Shown one piece after another: positions 6,948-16,119 of a stretch of 29,116 nucleotides of DNA (position 1 is the first letter of the stretch; the number at the start of each line of letters is the position of its first letter). The translations under genes were made by a program, and so were the position numbers. The stretch lies in the NCBI GenBank assembly GCA_964519955.1, contig CAZFLM010000079.1, positions 1 to 29,116 on the forward strand, read 5' to 3'. The notes below the pieces were generated by a model. It saw only the letters and a program-made list of their open reading frames with translations. It was not told where the DNA came from and did not search any database. Source of the stretch: CAZFLM01 sp964519955. GTDB taxonomy: Bacteria; Armatimonadota; Chthonomonadetes; Chthonomonadales; CAJBBX01.

Positions 6948-9239
6948 ATGCTTGCACGCGCCTGCCGTGTCGTCCCGTTGATGGTCCTTGCCGCATGCCT
7001 GCCGCTCGTTGTGTGCGCGCAAGCCACCCATCCAGCGCGTACGGCGCTCATCTCCTCGAGCGGGGTCAACGGCGACAAGCGGAGTTGGTCGGAGTACGAC
7101 AGCCAGTTGGGCCGCCTGGGGTGGCAGGTCGACAAGGTGGCGAACACCGACGTGGGCAAGCTCCTCGCGCACGCGGCCGATTACGACCTGATCCTCACCA
7201 CCTCGCTCTGGAACTACGGCGACCCGCAGGACATGGCGAAGCACGCCGCGGCCATCTCGGAGTACCTGCGCAACGGCGGCACCGTCGTCCTCACCGACAT
7301 GTCGTACCCGCCGATGTGCGACTGGCTTCCCGTGCTTGACCCGGGCCTCACGCTGGCCTATGGCGAGGCAGGCAAGGAGCTGGGCGACAGGGCGCAGCTC
7401 GACGCGAAGCAGCCGTGGCCGGTCCTGCAGTGCCCGCACAAGGTGCCGGCCGTCAGCTACTGGGCGCATTACTCGAAGTGGGGGCCGGGCTGGACGGTGA
7501 TGCTGCGCACAAAGGCCGGCACCGCGGTGATGCTCGGCAAGCGGATCGGAATGGGCGCGCTCATCTGCACGACCGGCTTCGGGTTCGACGCGGCGGCGCT
7601 GGAGAACGTCTACACCACCGCGCAGGCGCTGAAGGCGGGTCTCCGCATCGCGGCGAGCTTCCCCGCTGCCGCCGTGATGCCCGCCGATCTGCGCGGCACC
7701 ATCACGCTAGAGAACGTGACGAACGAGGCGCGGGCCCTGACCGTGGGTGCTTCGCTGGTTGCCGGCGGACGCACACTGGCCATAGATCCGATGCGAGTGA
7801 CGCTGCAGGGCGGCCAGACCACCACCGTCCCGGTCGCCTTCGGCAAGACCCCGCGCGACGCCTCGCGCATCGATCTGAGTGTGAGTCCCGGGCTCGTCCT
7901 CTCGCAGCCCGTCTCGGTCTTCCCGCTGCTCTCGGCCCGGCTGAACCGCACAGTCTTCGCGTCCGGCGACACGGTGGTCGTCACGCTCGCAGCGCGGCCC
8001 CAGGTCTCGGACGCGGCAGGCGCGCGCTGGCAGGTTCGGCTGCGCACGGGCAAGCGCGAGATCAGACTCGCCGACGGCCCGGCCAGGTCCAGCCTCGTTC
8101 TGAAGGTGCCGGCCTCTAAGCTGCGCGCGGGCAAATGCACGCTGATCGCGTCCGTGACGGCGGGCTCCGAGAAGGACAGCAGCCTCCTCGACTTCGAGGT
8201 GCGAGCGGCGCGCAGTGTCCCGACGCCGTGCCGCATCGGCCAGAAGGGCGAGCTGCTCGTCCGCGGCAAGCCGACACTGCTCCTCGGCACGTACCACGCG
8301 GACCAGCAGGACCTCCAGTGGCTCAAGGAGATGGGTTTCAACTGCGTGACCGGGCCCATCTTCGGCGTGGACCAGGTGCGGATGAACGAGGGACAGGTCG
8401 CGTGGATGGACGAGGCGCAGCGCTGCGGCTTGGGCGTGCTGCAGGAGCTGAGCGACTACCCGCGCTCGCAGAAGGCGCCCTGGGAGGCGATGCGGCGCAT
8501 GGCCTCGGATCTGCGCCTGCACCCCGCGACCATCGCGCACTACGCGGTCGACGAACCGTCGCTATGTGGCCTGGCGCCCGAGGTCATCGCCGAGCAGTGC
8601 ACCGTACTGCGCGAGGCCGACCCCGAGCACCCGGCGCTCGTGCTGGACGTGCCGGGCGCCGCGCCGGCCTATGCGCGCTGCGGCGCGGCCATCGGTTCCG
8701 ATCCGTACCCGATCAGCTCCGGCACGCCCGCGTCGCTCGCGTCCGTCGGCGAGGCGATGGACCGCCTGGTGGCGAAGGCGCAGGGGCGGCCGGTTTGGCC
8801 GGCGCTCCAGGCGTTCCGCCAGCCGCCCGCCGGGCCGTCCAACCGTTTCGCGACCCTCGACGAAGTGCGCTGCATGTCGTACCTGGCGCTGAACCATGGC
8901 GCGAAGGGGCTGCTCTACTACTGCTGGGCGGACCAGTACGATCTCAACGGGAAGCCCTGGCCGAGCGGGATGAAGTACGACGAGGCGCTGGTGAAGGGCA
9001 TGCCGGGGCTGCTTGCGGAGCTGTGTGCCATCGGGCCGGAGTACCTGCTGGGCGACGTGACGAAGGTGGGGGCAACGGGCCCGGCCGCGGCGCTGGACAT
9101 CGTGCGAATCCGCCGAGCAGGTCGGACCACGGTCATCGCCGTGAACCCAACGTCGAGCATTGTAGAGGCGAGCGTTCCGGTGGGCGACAAGACCGTGGCG
9201 CACCGGTTCGCCCCCTTCGAGGTGTGGGTGGCGCGGTGA
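6948..9239 (+). CDS. Large secreted multidomain protein: GATase-like, beta-sandwich and TIM-barrel glycosidase-like domains
   Basis: A 763-residue protein; the ATG at 6948 follows GTGGAGG. Residues 1 to about 25 form a Sec signal ending VVCAQA. Residues about 28-230 look like a class I glutamine-amidotransferase or ThuA-type fold (TALISSSGVNGDK, DYDLILTTSLWNYG, LRNGGTVVLTD), without a clear catalytic Cys-His pair. Residues about 245-425 are beta-sandwich (GTITLENVTNEARALTV, TVPVAFGK). From about residue 430 a barrel follows: KPTLLLGTYHADQQD, MGFNCVTGP, then AHYAVDEPS near residue 535 with a candidate catalytic Glu, and GLLYYCWADQYD. The C-terminus is a small beta domain. This order resembles putative glycoside hydrolases of the GH42/GH2 clan, but I cannot name a family. 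A strong terminator follows the stop. Confidence 0.78.
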   Translation: MLARACRVVPLMVLAACLPLVVCAQATHPARTALISSSGVNGDKRSWSEYDSQLGRLGWQVDKVANTDVGKLLAHAADYDLILTTSLWNYGDPQDMAKHAAAISEYLRNGGTVVLTDMSYPPMCDWLPVLDPGLTLAYGEAGKELGDRAQLDAKQPWPVLQCPHKVPAVSYWAHYSKWGPGWTVMLRTKAGTAVMLGKRIGMGALICTTGFGFDAAALENVYTTAQALKAGLRIAASFPAAAVMPADLRGTITLENVTNEARALTVGASLVAGGRTLAIDPMRVTLQGGQTTTVPVAFGKTPRDASRIDLSVSPGLVLSQPVSVFPLLSARLNRTVFASGDTVVVTLAARPQVSDAAGARWQVRLRTGKREIRLADGPARSSLVLKVPASKLRAGKCTLIASVTAGSEKDSSLLDFEVRAARSVPTPCRIGQKGELLVRGKPTLLLGTYHADQQDLQWLKEMGFNCVTGPIFGVDQVRMNEGQVAWMDEAQRCGLGVLQELSDYPRSQKAPWEAMRRMASDLRLHPATIAHYAVDEPSLCGLAPEVIAEQCTVLREADPEHPALVLDVPGAAPAYARCGAAIGSDPYPISSGTPASLASVGEAMDRLVAKAQGRPVWPALQAFRQPPAGPSNRFATLDEVRCMSYLALNHGAKGLLYYCWADQYDLNGKPWPSGMKYDEALVKGMPGLLAELCAIGPEYLLGDVTKVGATGPAAALDIVRIRRAGRTTVIAVNPTSSIVEASVPVGDKTVAHRFAPFEVWVAR

Positions 9240-9278
9240 TGGACGGCGAGTTCGAGACTGGCGGGAGGGGAGCAATCC

Positions 9279-9310
9279 CGGTACGCGATGGGCAGATCGC
9301 GCACCGTTTT
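9279..9310 (+). terminator. Rho-independent terminator
   Basis: CGGT-A-CGCGAT pairs with ATCGCG-C-ACCG (one A/C mismatch, six-base loop) and is followed directly by TTTT at 9307-9310. It lies 40 bases after the stop of the 763-residue protein gene. The remaining bases up to the next gene's stop at 9383 show nothing recognisable. Confidence 0.72.
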
Positions 9311-9382
9311 GGCCCTTCGGGGAGACTGCGCCGCGCGGCGGTGGGCCGGGGAGCCGCGGGCCGTCAGGGCTTGACTACGCTC

Positions 9383-9742
9383 TCAGGCGCTGGTGTCGAG
9401 GTTGACACCGGTGGTCGAGCTGTTGGCTGAGCCGGAGGTCGAGCCGGTGCTGAGCTTGCCGGTGCTGACGCCACCTGTGCTCTGACTGCCGGACTCCTTC
9501 TCGGCTTGCTGCGCCTGGAGCTGCGCGATCTGGGCTTCGATCGCCATGATCTGCGCCTGGATCGCCTCGATCTTCGCCTCCTTCGTCTGCGCGTCGCCGC
9601 TGCTCTTCTCCGCTTCGGTGAGCTTCTTCTCGAGGGTCTCGAGCTGCTTCTGGAGCGACTTGATCTGGCTCGCCGTCCCGGAGGAACTGCTCTCGCTGGT
9701 CGTCGCGACGGATGGGGCCGTACCAGCGGCTGATACGTTCAT
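9383..9742 (-). CDS. FlxA-like coiled-coil protein
   Basis: A 119-residue protein without a signal peptide. Residues about 1-25 are Ser/Thr/Ala-rich. Residues about 25-85 form a strongly charged coiled coil with Gln-rich heptads (SLQKQLETLEKKLTEAE, KIEAIQAQIMAIEAQIAQLQAQ), which is the pattern of FlxA-like proteins (PF14282). The last 30 residues are low-complexity Ser/Thr/Gly with repeated STG. FlxA itself is a flagellar-regulon protein of unknown role in E. coli; no flagellar gene is present here. The ATG at 9742 sits just downstream of GGGAGGAGG; an in-frame ATG at 9769 is an alternative. It lies 144 bases after the helicase gene on the same strand. Confidence 0.75.
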   Translation of the reverse strand: MNVSAAGTAPSVATTSESSSSGTASQIKSLQKQLETLEKKLTEAEKSSGDAQTKEAKIEAIQAQIMAIEAQIAQLQAQQAEKESGSQSTGGVSTGKLSTGSTSGSANSSTTGVNLDTSA

Positions 9743-9845
9743 GGCCTCCTCCCGATGCACGAACTGCATTCGGATTGTCGGCCGCGCCTTCCATGTTCTT
9801 CAGGGCGGGAGGACTGGTGTTACTACCAGTATGTGGGGCGTGGTA

Positions 9846-9873
9846 GGCTGGGGCTGCTCTCGCGGCCCCAGCC
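9846..9873 (-). other. Nine-base-pair hairpin after the helicase gene
   Basis: GGCTGGGGC (9846-9854) pairs perfectly with GCCCCAGCC (9865-9873) around a 10-base loop, 13 bases past the helicase stop on the minus strand. There is no U-tract, so it may be a Rho-assisted terminator or a 3'-end stabiliser. A smaller dyad ACTGGT-N6-ACCAGT lies nearby at about 9814-9831. Confidence 0.45.
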
Positions 9874-9886
9874 TTGGGGTACTTGC

Positions 9887-11065
<1,179 letters not shown>

Positions 11066-11069
11066 AAAC

Positions 11070-11126
11070 GTGTACTTCGTTCTCCTTCGTTGCGGCTATT
11101 CTACCGCAGTGTGTACATCAGTGTAC
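11070..11126 (-). promoter_or_regulatory. Helicase promoter with GTACAC boxes and a dyad around the -10
   Basis: On the minus strand a TAGAAT -10 lies at 11103-11098, within the loop of a perfect dyad TGCGG-N8-CCGCA (11091-11108). Two direct GTACAC boxes ten bases apart (11111-11116 and 11121-11126) occupy the -35 zone, where no TTGACA-like box exists. A third box (11070-11075) lies between the ribosome site and the ATG. The spacings of 10 and 41 bases are close to whole helical turns. This looks like a regulated promoter; the regulator is unknown. Confidence 0.45.
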
Positions 11127-11176
11127 CACATGAATGGCGTCCGGCGTTCCCAGGCAGATGAGCCGGTGTGCGTGTC

Positions 11177-11290
11177 CGCCTCGGGGCGCTCCCGAGGCGT
11201 CGGTCCTGACAACGCCGGTTCGGACCAAACCGGGGCTGCCGGCGGATGAGTTCGCGCCTGAGAGCGGCACAAAGTCCGCCGTCGCGGACT
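11177..11290. other. Gene-free stretch with three strong hairpins
   Basis: The 477 bases between the helicase start and the next gene (11066-11542) contain no convincing gene. They hold three perfect hairpins: CGCCTCGGG-N5-CCCGAGGCG (11177-11199), CCGGTT-N7-AACCGG (11215-11233) and AGTCCGC-CGTC-GCGGACT (11273-11290). I looked for RNase P, tmRNA, tRNA and common riboswitch cores and found none. It could be a structured RNA, or a 5' leader of the membrane-protein gene at 11543. Confidence 0.45.
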
Positions 11291-11542
11291 GAAACGACCA
11301 CGGCCAGCGGGGCGGCGTGTCGTGCAGATTGCCGTGGGACGCACCCGGCGCCATCGCACGGGATGACCGCACGCGGATGGGGCGCGGTCACTGCGGGCGG
11401 GGGCACCAGTTGGATCGAACGGCCCTGCTCCGCCTCTGTTCGGCTGGCAGGTCTGCCCGCTCGGGGCGTCGAATCAGGCCTGCGCAACCGTATCACCGGT
11501 GGGTCGCATCCACCGAGCGACCTCACACTCTCCGGAGCCCTC

Positions 11543-13363
11543 ATGCCGCCTCTACTCGCTGCCGCAGCCTACTGGCTCGGCCTCGCCTCCCTCTCCGCCG
11601 CGCTGGGCCGCCGCCTGCTGCGGGCGCTGCGCATGGGCCCGAGCGATCCCGCCGAGCGCGCGGTCGTCGGCACGATCCTCGGCCTCGGCGCCCTGCAGTT
11701 CGTCCCCTTTGTCGTCTTCGCGCTCGGCGTCGGGCGGCCGTCCGTTCTGCGCCTGGTGGTGCTGGCGGTGGGGGTGCTGCTGCTGCCGGACGTGGTCGGG
11801 GCCGCACGGTTCGGCCTGCGACTGCTGTGCGCGATGTCCGCGATGCCCGTGTGGGGGGGCGCCGTGGTGGGCATTCTTGCGGGCGGCGCGGCTCTCGTCT
11901 TCGTGCGGGCGCAGGGGCCGACGGTCGACGGCGACGCGCTGGCCTACCACCTCGTCGCGCCGCTGCGGTGGCTGGCGGCCGGTGGCTACCAGATCGTGCC
12001 GAGCATCCCGTACGCCAACTGGCCGATGAGCACCGAGGCGCTCGCCGCGCCGCTGCTGGCGTTCGACCGCTGCGCGCCCGTCGGGCTCATCCAGTTCACG
12101 TTCGGCATCCTGGCGACCTGGGGCGCGTATCTACTGGGCAGGCGGCTGCACGGATCGGCGGCCGGCGTCGTGTCGGTGCTGCTCCTCCTGGTCTATCGCC
12201 GCTACTCCAGCCAGTTCGTCACGCTGCACGTCGAGTTAGCCACCACGGCCTACCTGACCGCCGCCGCGCTGGCGCTGACGAGTATCCGCCAGGGAGCAGC
12301 GGGCTGGCGGCGCGCGCCCGAACTCGCGGCGGCCTTCGCCGGCCTCACGGCCACCGCGAAGCTGAACGGGCTCTGGATGATCCCGCTCATCGCCGGCATC
12401 ACCTGGCCGCTCGGCGACTTGGCGGCCGGCCAGAGGCGCGCGCGGTGCGTGGGGCAGCTCGCCATCGGTGTGGCCATCGTGGCCCCGTGGCTTGTGCGGT
12501 GCTGGGCGCTGACGGGCAACCCGGTCTGCCCGATGCTGTTCTCCGTGTTCGGGGGGCGGGGCTGGACGGCCGAGGGGGCGCACCGGTTCTATGAGGGGCA
12601 CCGGCTGTTCTGCGTCCTGCCGGCGCTGGGCACGTCGTCGAGCGCCATCGCGCGGCAGCACGTCGGTCTGGCGGTTCTGGGCGTGCTCCTGCTGGCGGTG
12701 GCGTTCCTCAAGACGCGCCGCTCCACGCAGGCCGAGCCCGCCCGCCTGGCAGCGGGTCTCGCGGCGTCGCTGGCGATCTCCGGCTACATCAACTCGCGGT
12801 TCTTCATGCCCGCGCTGCCCTGCGTCGCCGTCTGCCTGTCGGGCTGGGCGCGCGGCCGGGAGCGGCGCATCGCGGCGTGGGCGGCCCCGATCGCCGCGCT
12901 GCTCGCGGTCTACACCGTGGCTCAACTGCTGCCGCCGAACGTCGCGCAGGCGTGGGCCTACGGAACCGGCCGCCTCGACCGCGACCGCTGGTACACGGAC
13001 TACATGCCGGAGTACCCCGCGATCCGCTATGCCAACGAGCACCTGCCTGCCTCGTCGGGCGTGCTGGTGGCGGCCTACGAGAAGCGCGTGGCGCTGTTCC
13101 AGTGCCGGGGCTTCTGGTCCGACGCGCTGCTGCAGGACGACATCCACTACGACACGCCGGCCCACTTCGAAGCCGACCTCCGGCGCCTTGGGATCACGCA
13201 CCTGTTCATCGTCGACGACTACCGGCCGGACTGCTCGCGCAACCTCTACTGCGACGCCCGCCAGCGCGCCGAGGTCGCCATGCAGGAGGACCTGGCCACG
13301 CGCCGCGGCACACTGCTGTTCCAGCAGAACAACGCGCGGCTCTACGCGCTGAGGTGGGAGTGA
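11543..13363 (+). CDS. Polytopic membrane protein, GT-C/PMT-like glycosyltransferase
   Basis: A 606-residue protein with about eleven hydrophobic spans. After the first three or four N-terminal spans comes TVDGDALAYHLVAP (127-140), which fits the acidic first periplasmic loop of GT-C enzymes (D129, D131, then Y-H). YANWPMSTEALAAPLL follows, as in PMT_2/ArnT-like proteins. The last roughly 130 residues, from YMPEYPAIRYANEHLP, form a soluble domain with LFIVDDYRPD. GT-C enzymes transfer sugars from polyprenyl-phosphate donors to lipids or proteins outside the membrane; acceptor and donor cannot be inferred. The ATG at 11543 has only a weak CGGAG upstream. The stop lies three bases from the stop of the convergent pentapeptide gene. 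Confidence 0.8.
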   Translation: MPPLLAAAAYWLGLASLSAALGRRLLRALRMGPSDPAERAVVGTILGLGALQFVPFVVFALGVGRPSVLRLVVLAVGVLLLPDVVGAARFGLRLLCAMSAMPVWGGAVVGILAGGAALVFVRAQGPTVDGDALAYHLVAPLRWLAAGGYQIVPSIPYANWPMSTEALAAPLLAFDRCAPVGLIQFTFGILATWGAYLLGRRLHGSAAGVVSVLLLLVYRRYSSQFVTLHVELATTAYLTAAALALTSIRQGAAGWRRAPELAAAFAGLTATAKLNGLWMIPLIAGITWPLGDLAAGQRRARCVGQLAIGVAIVAPWLVRCWALTGNPVCPMLFSVFGGRGWTAEGAHRFYEGHRLFCVLPALGTSSSAIARQHVGLAVLGVLLLAVAFLKTRRSTQAEPARLAAGLAASLAISGYINSRFFMPALPCVAVCLSGWARGRERRIAAWAAPIAALLAVYTVAQLLPPNVAQAWAYGTGRLDRDRWYTDYMPEYPAIRYANEHLPASSGVLVAAYEKRVALFQCRGFWSDALLQDDIHYDTPAHFEADLRRLGITHLFIVDDYRPDCSRNLYCDARQRAEVAMQEDLATRRGTLLFQQNNARLYALRWE

Positions 13364-13366
13364 GGG

Positions 13367-13936
13367 CTACTCCTCCTCCGCAGACTCCCGGATGCTGGCG
13401 ACCTCCTCCGGCGTCAGGTAGCGTTCCTCCATCTCGCGCAGCAGCGCGTCGCTGCGGATGATCTCTCCAACGCGGCGGACCCACTCCTGCATCGCGGGGT
13501 CGGCGAAATGGTCGTAGTCGTAGCCGAAAACGAGAGTGCGCCGCCCGTGCCGCGCCGACCACTCCTCGGCCGAGGGAGCTTGGTCCATCAGCCTCCGCAC
13601 GTTGGCAGCCGTCCGCTCCGGCGCGGTCGGCGGGGCCATGCCGGCCGGCCAGACGGTGTCCTCGTCGTAATGGCAGCGATCGAGGTGTCGGGCGTCCGTG
13701 AGGATGGCGCCTCGCAGGTCGGCCACGCGGAAGTCGGTGCCGTGGAGCGACAGCCCCGACAGGTCAGCACCGCGGAGGTCGAAGCCCCTCAGGTCCGCCA
13801 TCGGCAGGAGGCACTGGCGCAGGTCCGCCCCGACCAGCGTGTCGGCTTCGACCTCGCAGAGCACAATCTGCGGCATCTCGGTCCACACTCCGCCACTGGT
13901 AGTGCGGACGCCTGCCTTCCGACGGATCTCGATCAT
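13367..13936 (-). CDS. Pentapeptide-repeat protein
   Basis: A 189-residue soluble protein. Residues about 30-85 carry pentapeptide repeats of the A(D/N)LXX type: ADTLVGADLRQCLLPMADL, then RGFDLRGADLSGLSLHG, then DFRVADLRGAIL. These would make a short right-handed beta-helix of about two turns. The C-terminal half is charged and helical, with LVFGYDYDHFADPAMQEWVRR and a Glu-rich end. The role is unknown; most such proteins are binding scaffolds. GAGGAGG eight bases upstream selects the ATG at 13936 over one 30 bases earlier. The gene converges on the GT-C-like gene with three bases between stops and is divergent from the next membrane protein gene. Confidence 0.78.
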   Translation of the reverse strand: MIEIRRKAGVRTTSGGVWTEMPQIVLCEVEADTLVGADLRQCLLPMADLRGFDLRGADLSGLSLHGTDFRVADLRGAILTDARHLDRCHYDEDTVWPAGMAPPTAPERTAANVRRLMDQAPSAEEWSARHGRRTLVFGYDYDHFADPAMQEWVRRVGEIIRSDALLREMEERYLTPEEVASIRESAEEE

Positions 13937-14029
13937 CTGCCATCCCTCCTCGGGAAACCGCATCACTCAGTTCGACGTAGGTACGGCAGACGACCTGCAG
14001 CAGCGCTCGATCGGCTAGGACCCAGACCG

Positions 14030-14740
14030 ATGGCCAGGCGAACCCGTATCGTACTCATCGTCACCGGATCGATCCCCCTCCTTGGCCTGCTGAAGCGCCC
14101 GCCGGACTTCATGCTGCTCATCTACACGCTGTACGCGCTCGCACTGCTGAGCCGGGAGCGTGTGGTGGCGGCTGCCCGGCGCATCTCCTGGTCGCCGCCG
14201 GCGAAGCTCTATGTATGCACCGTGGCGGCGGGACTGGTGGCGGAGTGTCTCGCGTGGGGCGGGCACTACGCCGCTCGCAACCCGCACCCGGCGCTCCTGC
14301 ATCCCCAGCTCATCCCCGACCTCATTCTGGGCTTCGGCTTCTACTCCGGCTGGGCGCTCGCGTGGCTCCTCGTCCTGCCCCGCTTCGGCGCGTCGCTGGC
14401 CACCGTCAGCGTGACGACAGGGCTGATGGGCGTCTTCGTGGAGCAGGTCGGCGCCGTGTTCCTGCAGATGATCGCCCTCTTCACGGCCAACCCGTTCGTC
14501 GCCATCATGATGGGCGTGTTCGTCGCATCGGTCTATGGGTCGATCATGGGGCTGGCCTACCTGCCGGTCGCCGAGGCGTGGCCGCCGGCTGCGGGACGCA
14601 GGCACTGGCAGGGCCGCCTGCTGGCGGTCGTGCTGATGGTCGCCTTCTCCGTCCTTGGCACAGCCGCGATGAAGCTCGGTGCGCACTCGGTCGGCCTCAT
14701 GCCCGAGCCGGGCCCGATCGGCGCGCGCCCGCTCTGGTAG
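14030..14740 (+). CDS. Integral membrane protein of unknown function
   Basis: A 236-residue protein with about six predicted transmembrane spans, for example IVLIVTGSIPLLGLL near the start, LILGFGFYSGWALAWLLVL, FVAIMMGVFVASVYGSIMGL and LLAVVLMVAFSVLGTAAM. Short loops contain HYAARNPHP and a conserved-looking FVEQVGAVFLQM. I recognise no family. AGGA lies nine bases before the ATG. It is 96 bases upstream of the secreted GH5 gene on the same strand, so the two may be co-transcribed, but nothing in the sequence links their functions. Confidence 0.72.
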   Translation: MARRTRIVLIVTGSIPLLGLLKRPPDFMLLIYTLYALALLSRERVVAAARRISWSPPAKLYVCTVAAGLVAECLAWGGHYAARNPHPALLHPQLIPDLILGFGFYSGWALAWLLVLPRFGASLATVSVTTGLMGVFVEQVGAVFLQMIALFTANPFVAIMMGVFVASVYGSIMGLAYLPVAEAWPPAAGRRHWQGRLLAVVLMVAFSVLGTAAMKLGAHSVGLMPEPGPIGARPLW

Positions 14741-14836
14741 CCAACTCGCAGGTCGCGCGAGGCCGGCCGTCGAACCTCACCTCGGCGACGTGCGCGGAAG
14801 CCGGGCTGGGGTCGCCGCAACTGGTCGGAGGACCCA

Positions 14837-15958
14837 ATGAGGAACCTCTGCATTTCGCTCGTCCTGGCGGCCGGTCTGGTCGCCTGCTCGCTCGGGTCGG
14901 CCGTGGCGCAGGGCGTGCCCAAGAGCCGCCTGGAGAAGCTTGGCTCCGGCGTCAACATCACCCGGTGGTTCCAGTGGGGCGGCTCGGGCAGCGACCACTT
15001 CCGAACCTACATCGGCGACGACGAGCTGGCGATGATGAAGCGGATGGGTATTCGCAACGTCCGCCTCTGCTTCTCGCCGCAGTTCCTCTACGACCCCGCC
15101 AGCCCTGCCGAGCCCATCGCCGACCACCTGGCGCTGTACGAGGACGCCATCCGCCGCATCGAGGCGCACGGCATGGCCGTGGTCGTCGATCCGCACAACA
15201 CGGTGCAGCCCCGCATGGAGCAGGATGGCCCCTGGCGCGACGGCTTCCCTGCCTTCTGGGGCGCGCTGGCCGCCAAACTGAAGCACTTCGACCCGGAGAT
15301 GACCTTCTTCGAGGTGGTGAACGAGCCGGTGTTCGACAAGAGCGAGGATCGGTGGTTCTCGCTCCAGGAGAAGCTGGTCGCGGCCATCCGCAAGAGCGCT
15401 CCGAAGCACACCATCGTCTGCACCGGGCCGAACTGGGGCGGCATCGACGGCCTGCTGAAGCTCAACCCCTTCGCGGACCGCAACATCGTCTACTCGTTCC
15501 ACTTCTACGACCCCTTCACGTTCACTCATCAGGGAGCGACCTGGTCCGGCCGGGTGCCGCCGCTGCTGAAGGGCGTGCCATACCCGTCGACGCCCGAGGC
15601 TGTCGCCGACGTGGTGGCTCGCACAGACGACGCTGAGGCGAAGGGGTGGATAAGGGGCTACGGAGACGAGCGCTGGAACCGGGAGAAGCTGAAGCAGCGG
15701 CTGGCGCGCGTGCTGGAGTGGGGCAAGAGGCACAGCGTGCCGCTCTATTGCGGGGAGTTCGGCGTCTACACGCCCAACACTCCGCCGGAGTCGCGCGCCA
15801 ACTGGTTCCGCGACTTCTCCTCGGTGCTGCGAGAGAGCGGCGTCGGCTTCGCGGCCTGGGGCTGGGACGATGTGTTCAGCTTTGGCCGCAAGCTGGTGGA
15901 CGGCAGGCCGGTCATCGACACGGTACCCATCGAGACGCTGGGGCTGAAGGCGCCGTGA
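14837..15958 (+). CDS. Secreted glycoside hydrolase family 5 (cellulase-like)
   Basis: A 373-residue protein with a Sec signal ending SAVAQG near residue 25. It is a GH5 (clan GH-A) barrel: LGSGVNITRWFQWG at the first strand, IRNVRLCFSPQF (72-83), MAVVVDPHNT (113-122), then V-V-N162-E163-P164 with E163 the acid/base. Strand 6 contributes YSFHFYDPFTFTHQG and strand 7 YCGEFG with nucleophile E307; FAAWGWDD closes the barrel. It should be a retaining endo-beta-glycosidase, on glucan or mannan. GGAGG precedes the ATG at a good distance. Hairpin array 2 starts two bases after its stop codon. Confidence 0.94.
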   Translation: MRNLCISLVLAAGLVACSLGSAVAQGVPKSRLEKLGSGVNITRWFQWGGSGSDHFRTYIGDDELAMMKRMGIRNVRLCFSPQFLYDPASPAEPIADHLALYEDAIRRIEAHGMAVVVDPHNTVQPRMEQDGPWRDGFPAFWGALAAKLKHFDPEMTFFEVVNEPVFDKSEDRWFSLQEKLVAAIRKSAPKHTIVCTGPNWGGIDGLLKLNPFADRNIVYSFHFYDPFTFTHQGATWSGRVPPLLKGVPYPSTPEAVADVVARTDDAEAKGWIRGYGDERWNREKLKQRLARVLEWGKRHSVPLYCGEFGVYTPNTPPESRANWFRDFSSVLRESGVGFAAWGWDDVFSFGRKLVDGRPVIDTVPIETLGLKAP

Positions 15959-15960
15959 CC

Positions 15961-16092
15961 CCGGTGGGACAAGCCCACCGGCAGTGTGGCCTGCGGCCGG
16001 TCGTCCTTCGGACTGACGGGTGCGGTGCACCGGTGGGACAAGCCCACCGGCAGTGTGGCCTGCGGCCGGTCGTCCTTCGGACCGAAGGGCGG
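15961..16092 (+). repeat. Hairpin array 2, left arm (two 69-bp units)
   Basis: Two direct copies start at 15961 and 16030, 69 bases apart. Each has CCGGTGGG-N5-CCCACCGG (15961-15981, 16030-16050), then GGCC-TGC-GGCC and GTCC-TTC-GGAC. The second differs from the first only near its end. They lie between the GH5 stop and the second RAYT and face the inverted copies beyond that gene. Confidence 0.92.
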
Positions 16093-16119
16093 CGGCGGTC
16101 GGTGCGGGAGGGGATGCCG

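Noticed and set aside
9846..9873. Confident Rho-independent terminator of the helicase
   Set aside because: The stem is perfect but no U-tract follows on the minus strand, so it is listed only as a hairpin.
11066..11542. RNase P RNA, tmRNA, tRNA or a known riboswitch
   Set aside because: No conserved core sequences (for example RNase P GAGGAAAGTCC, the T-loop GTTCGAATC in context) could be found; only unexplained hairpins remain.
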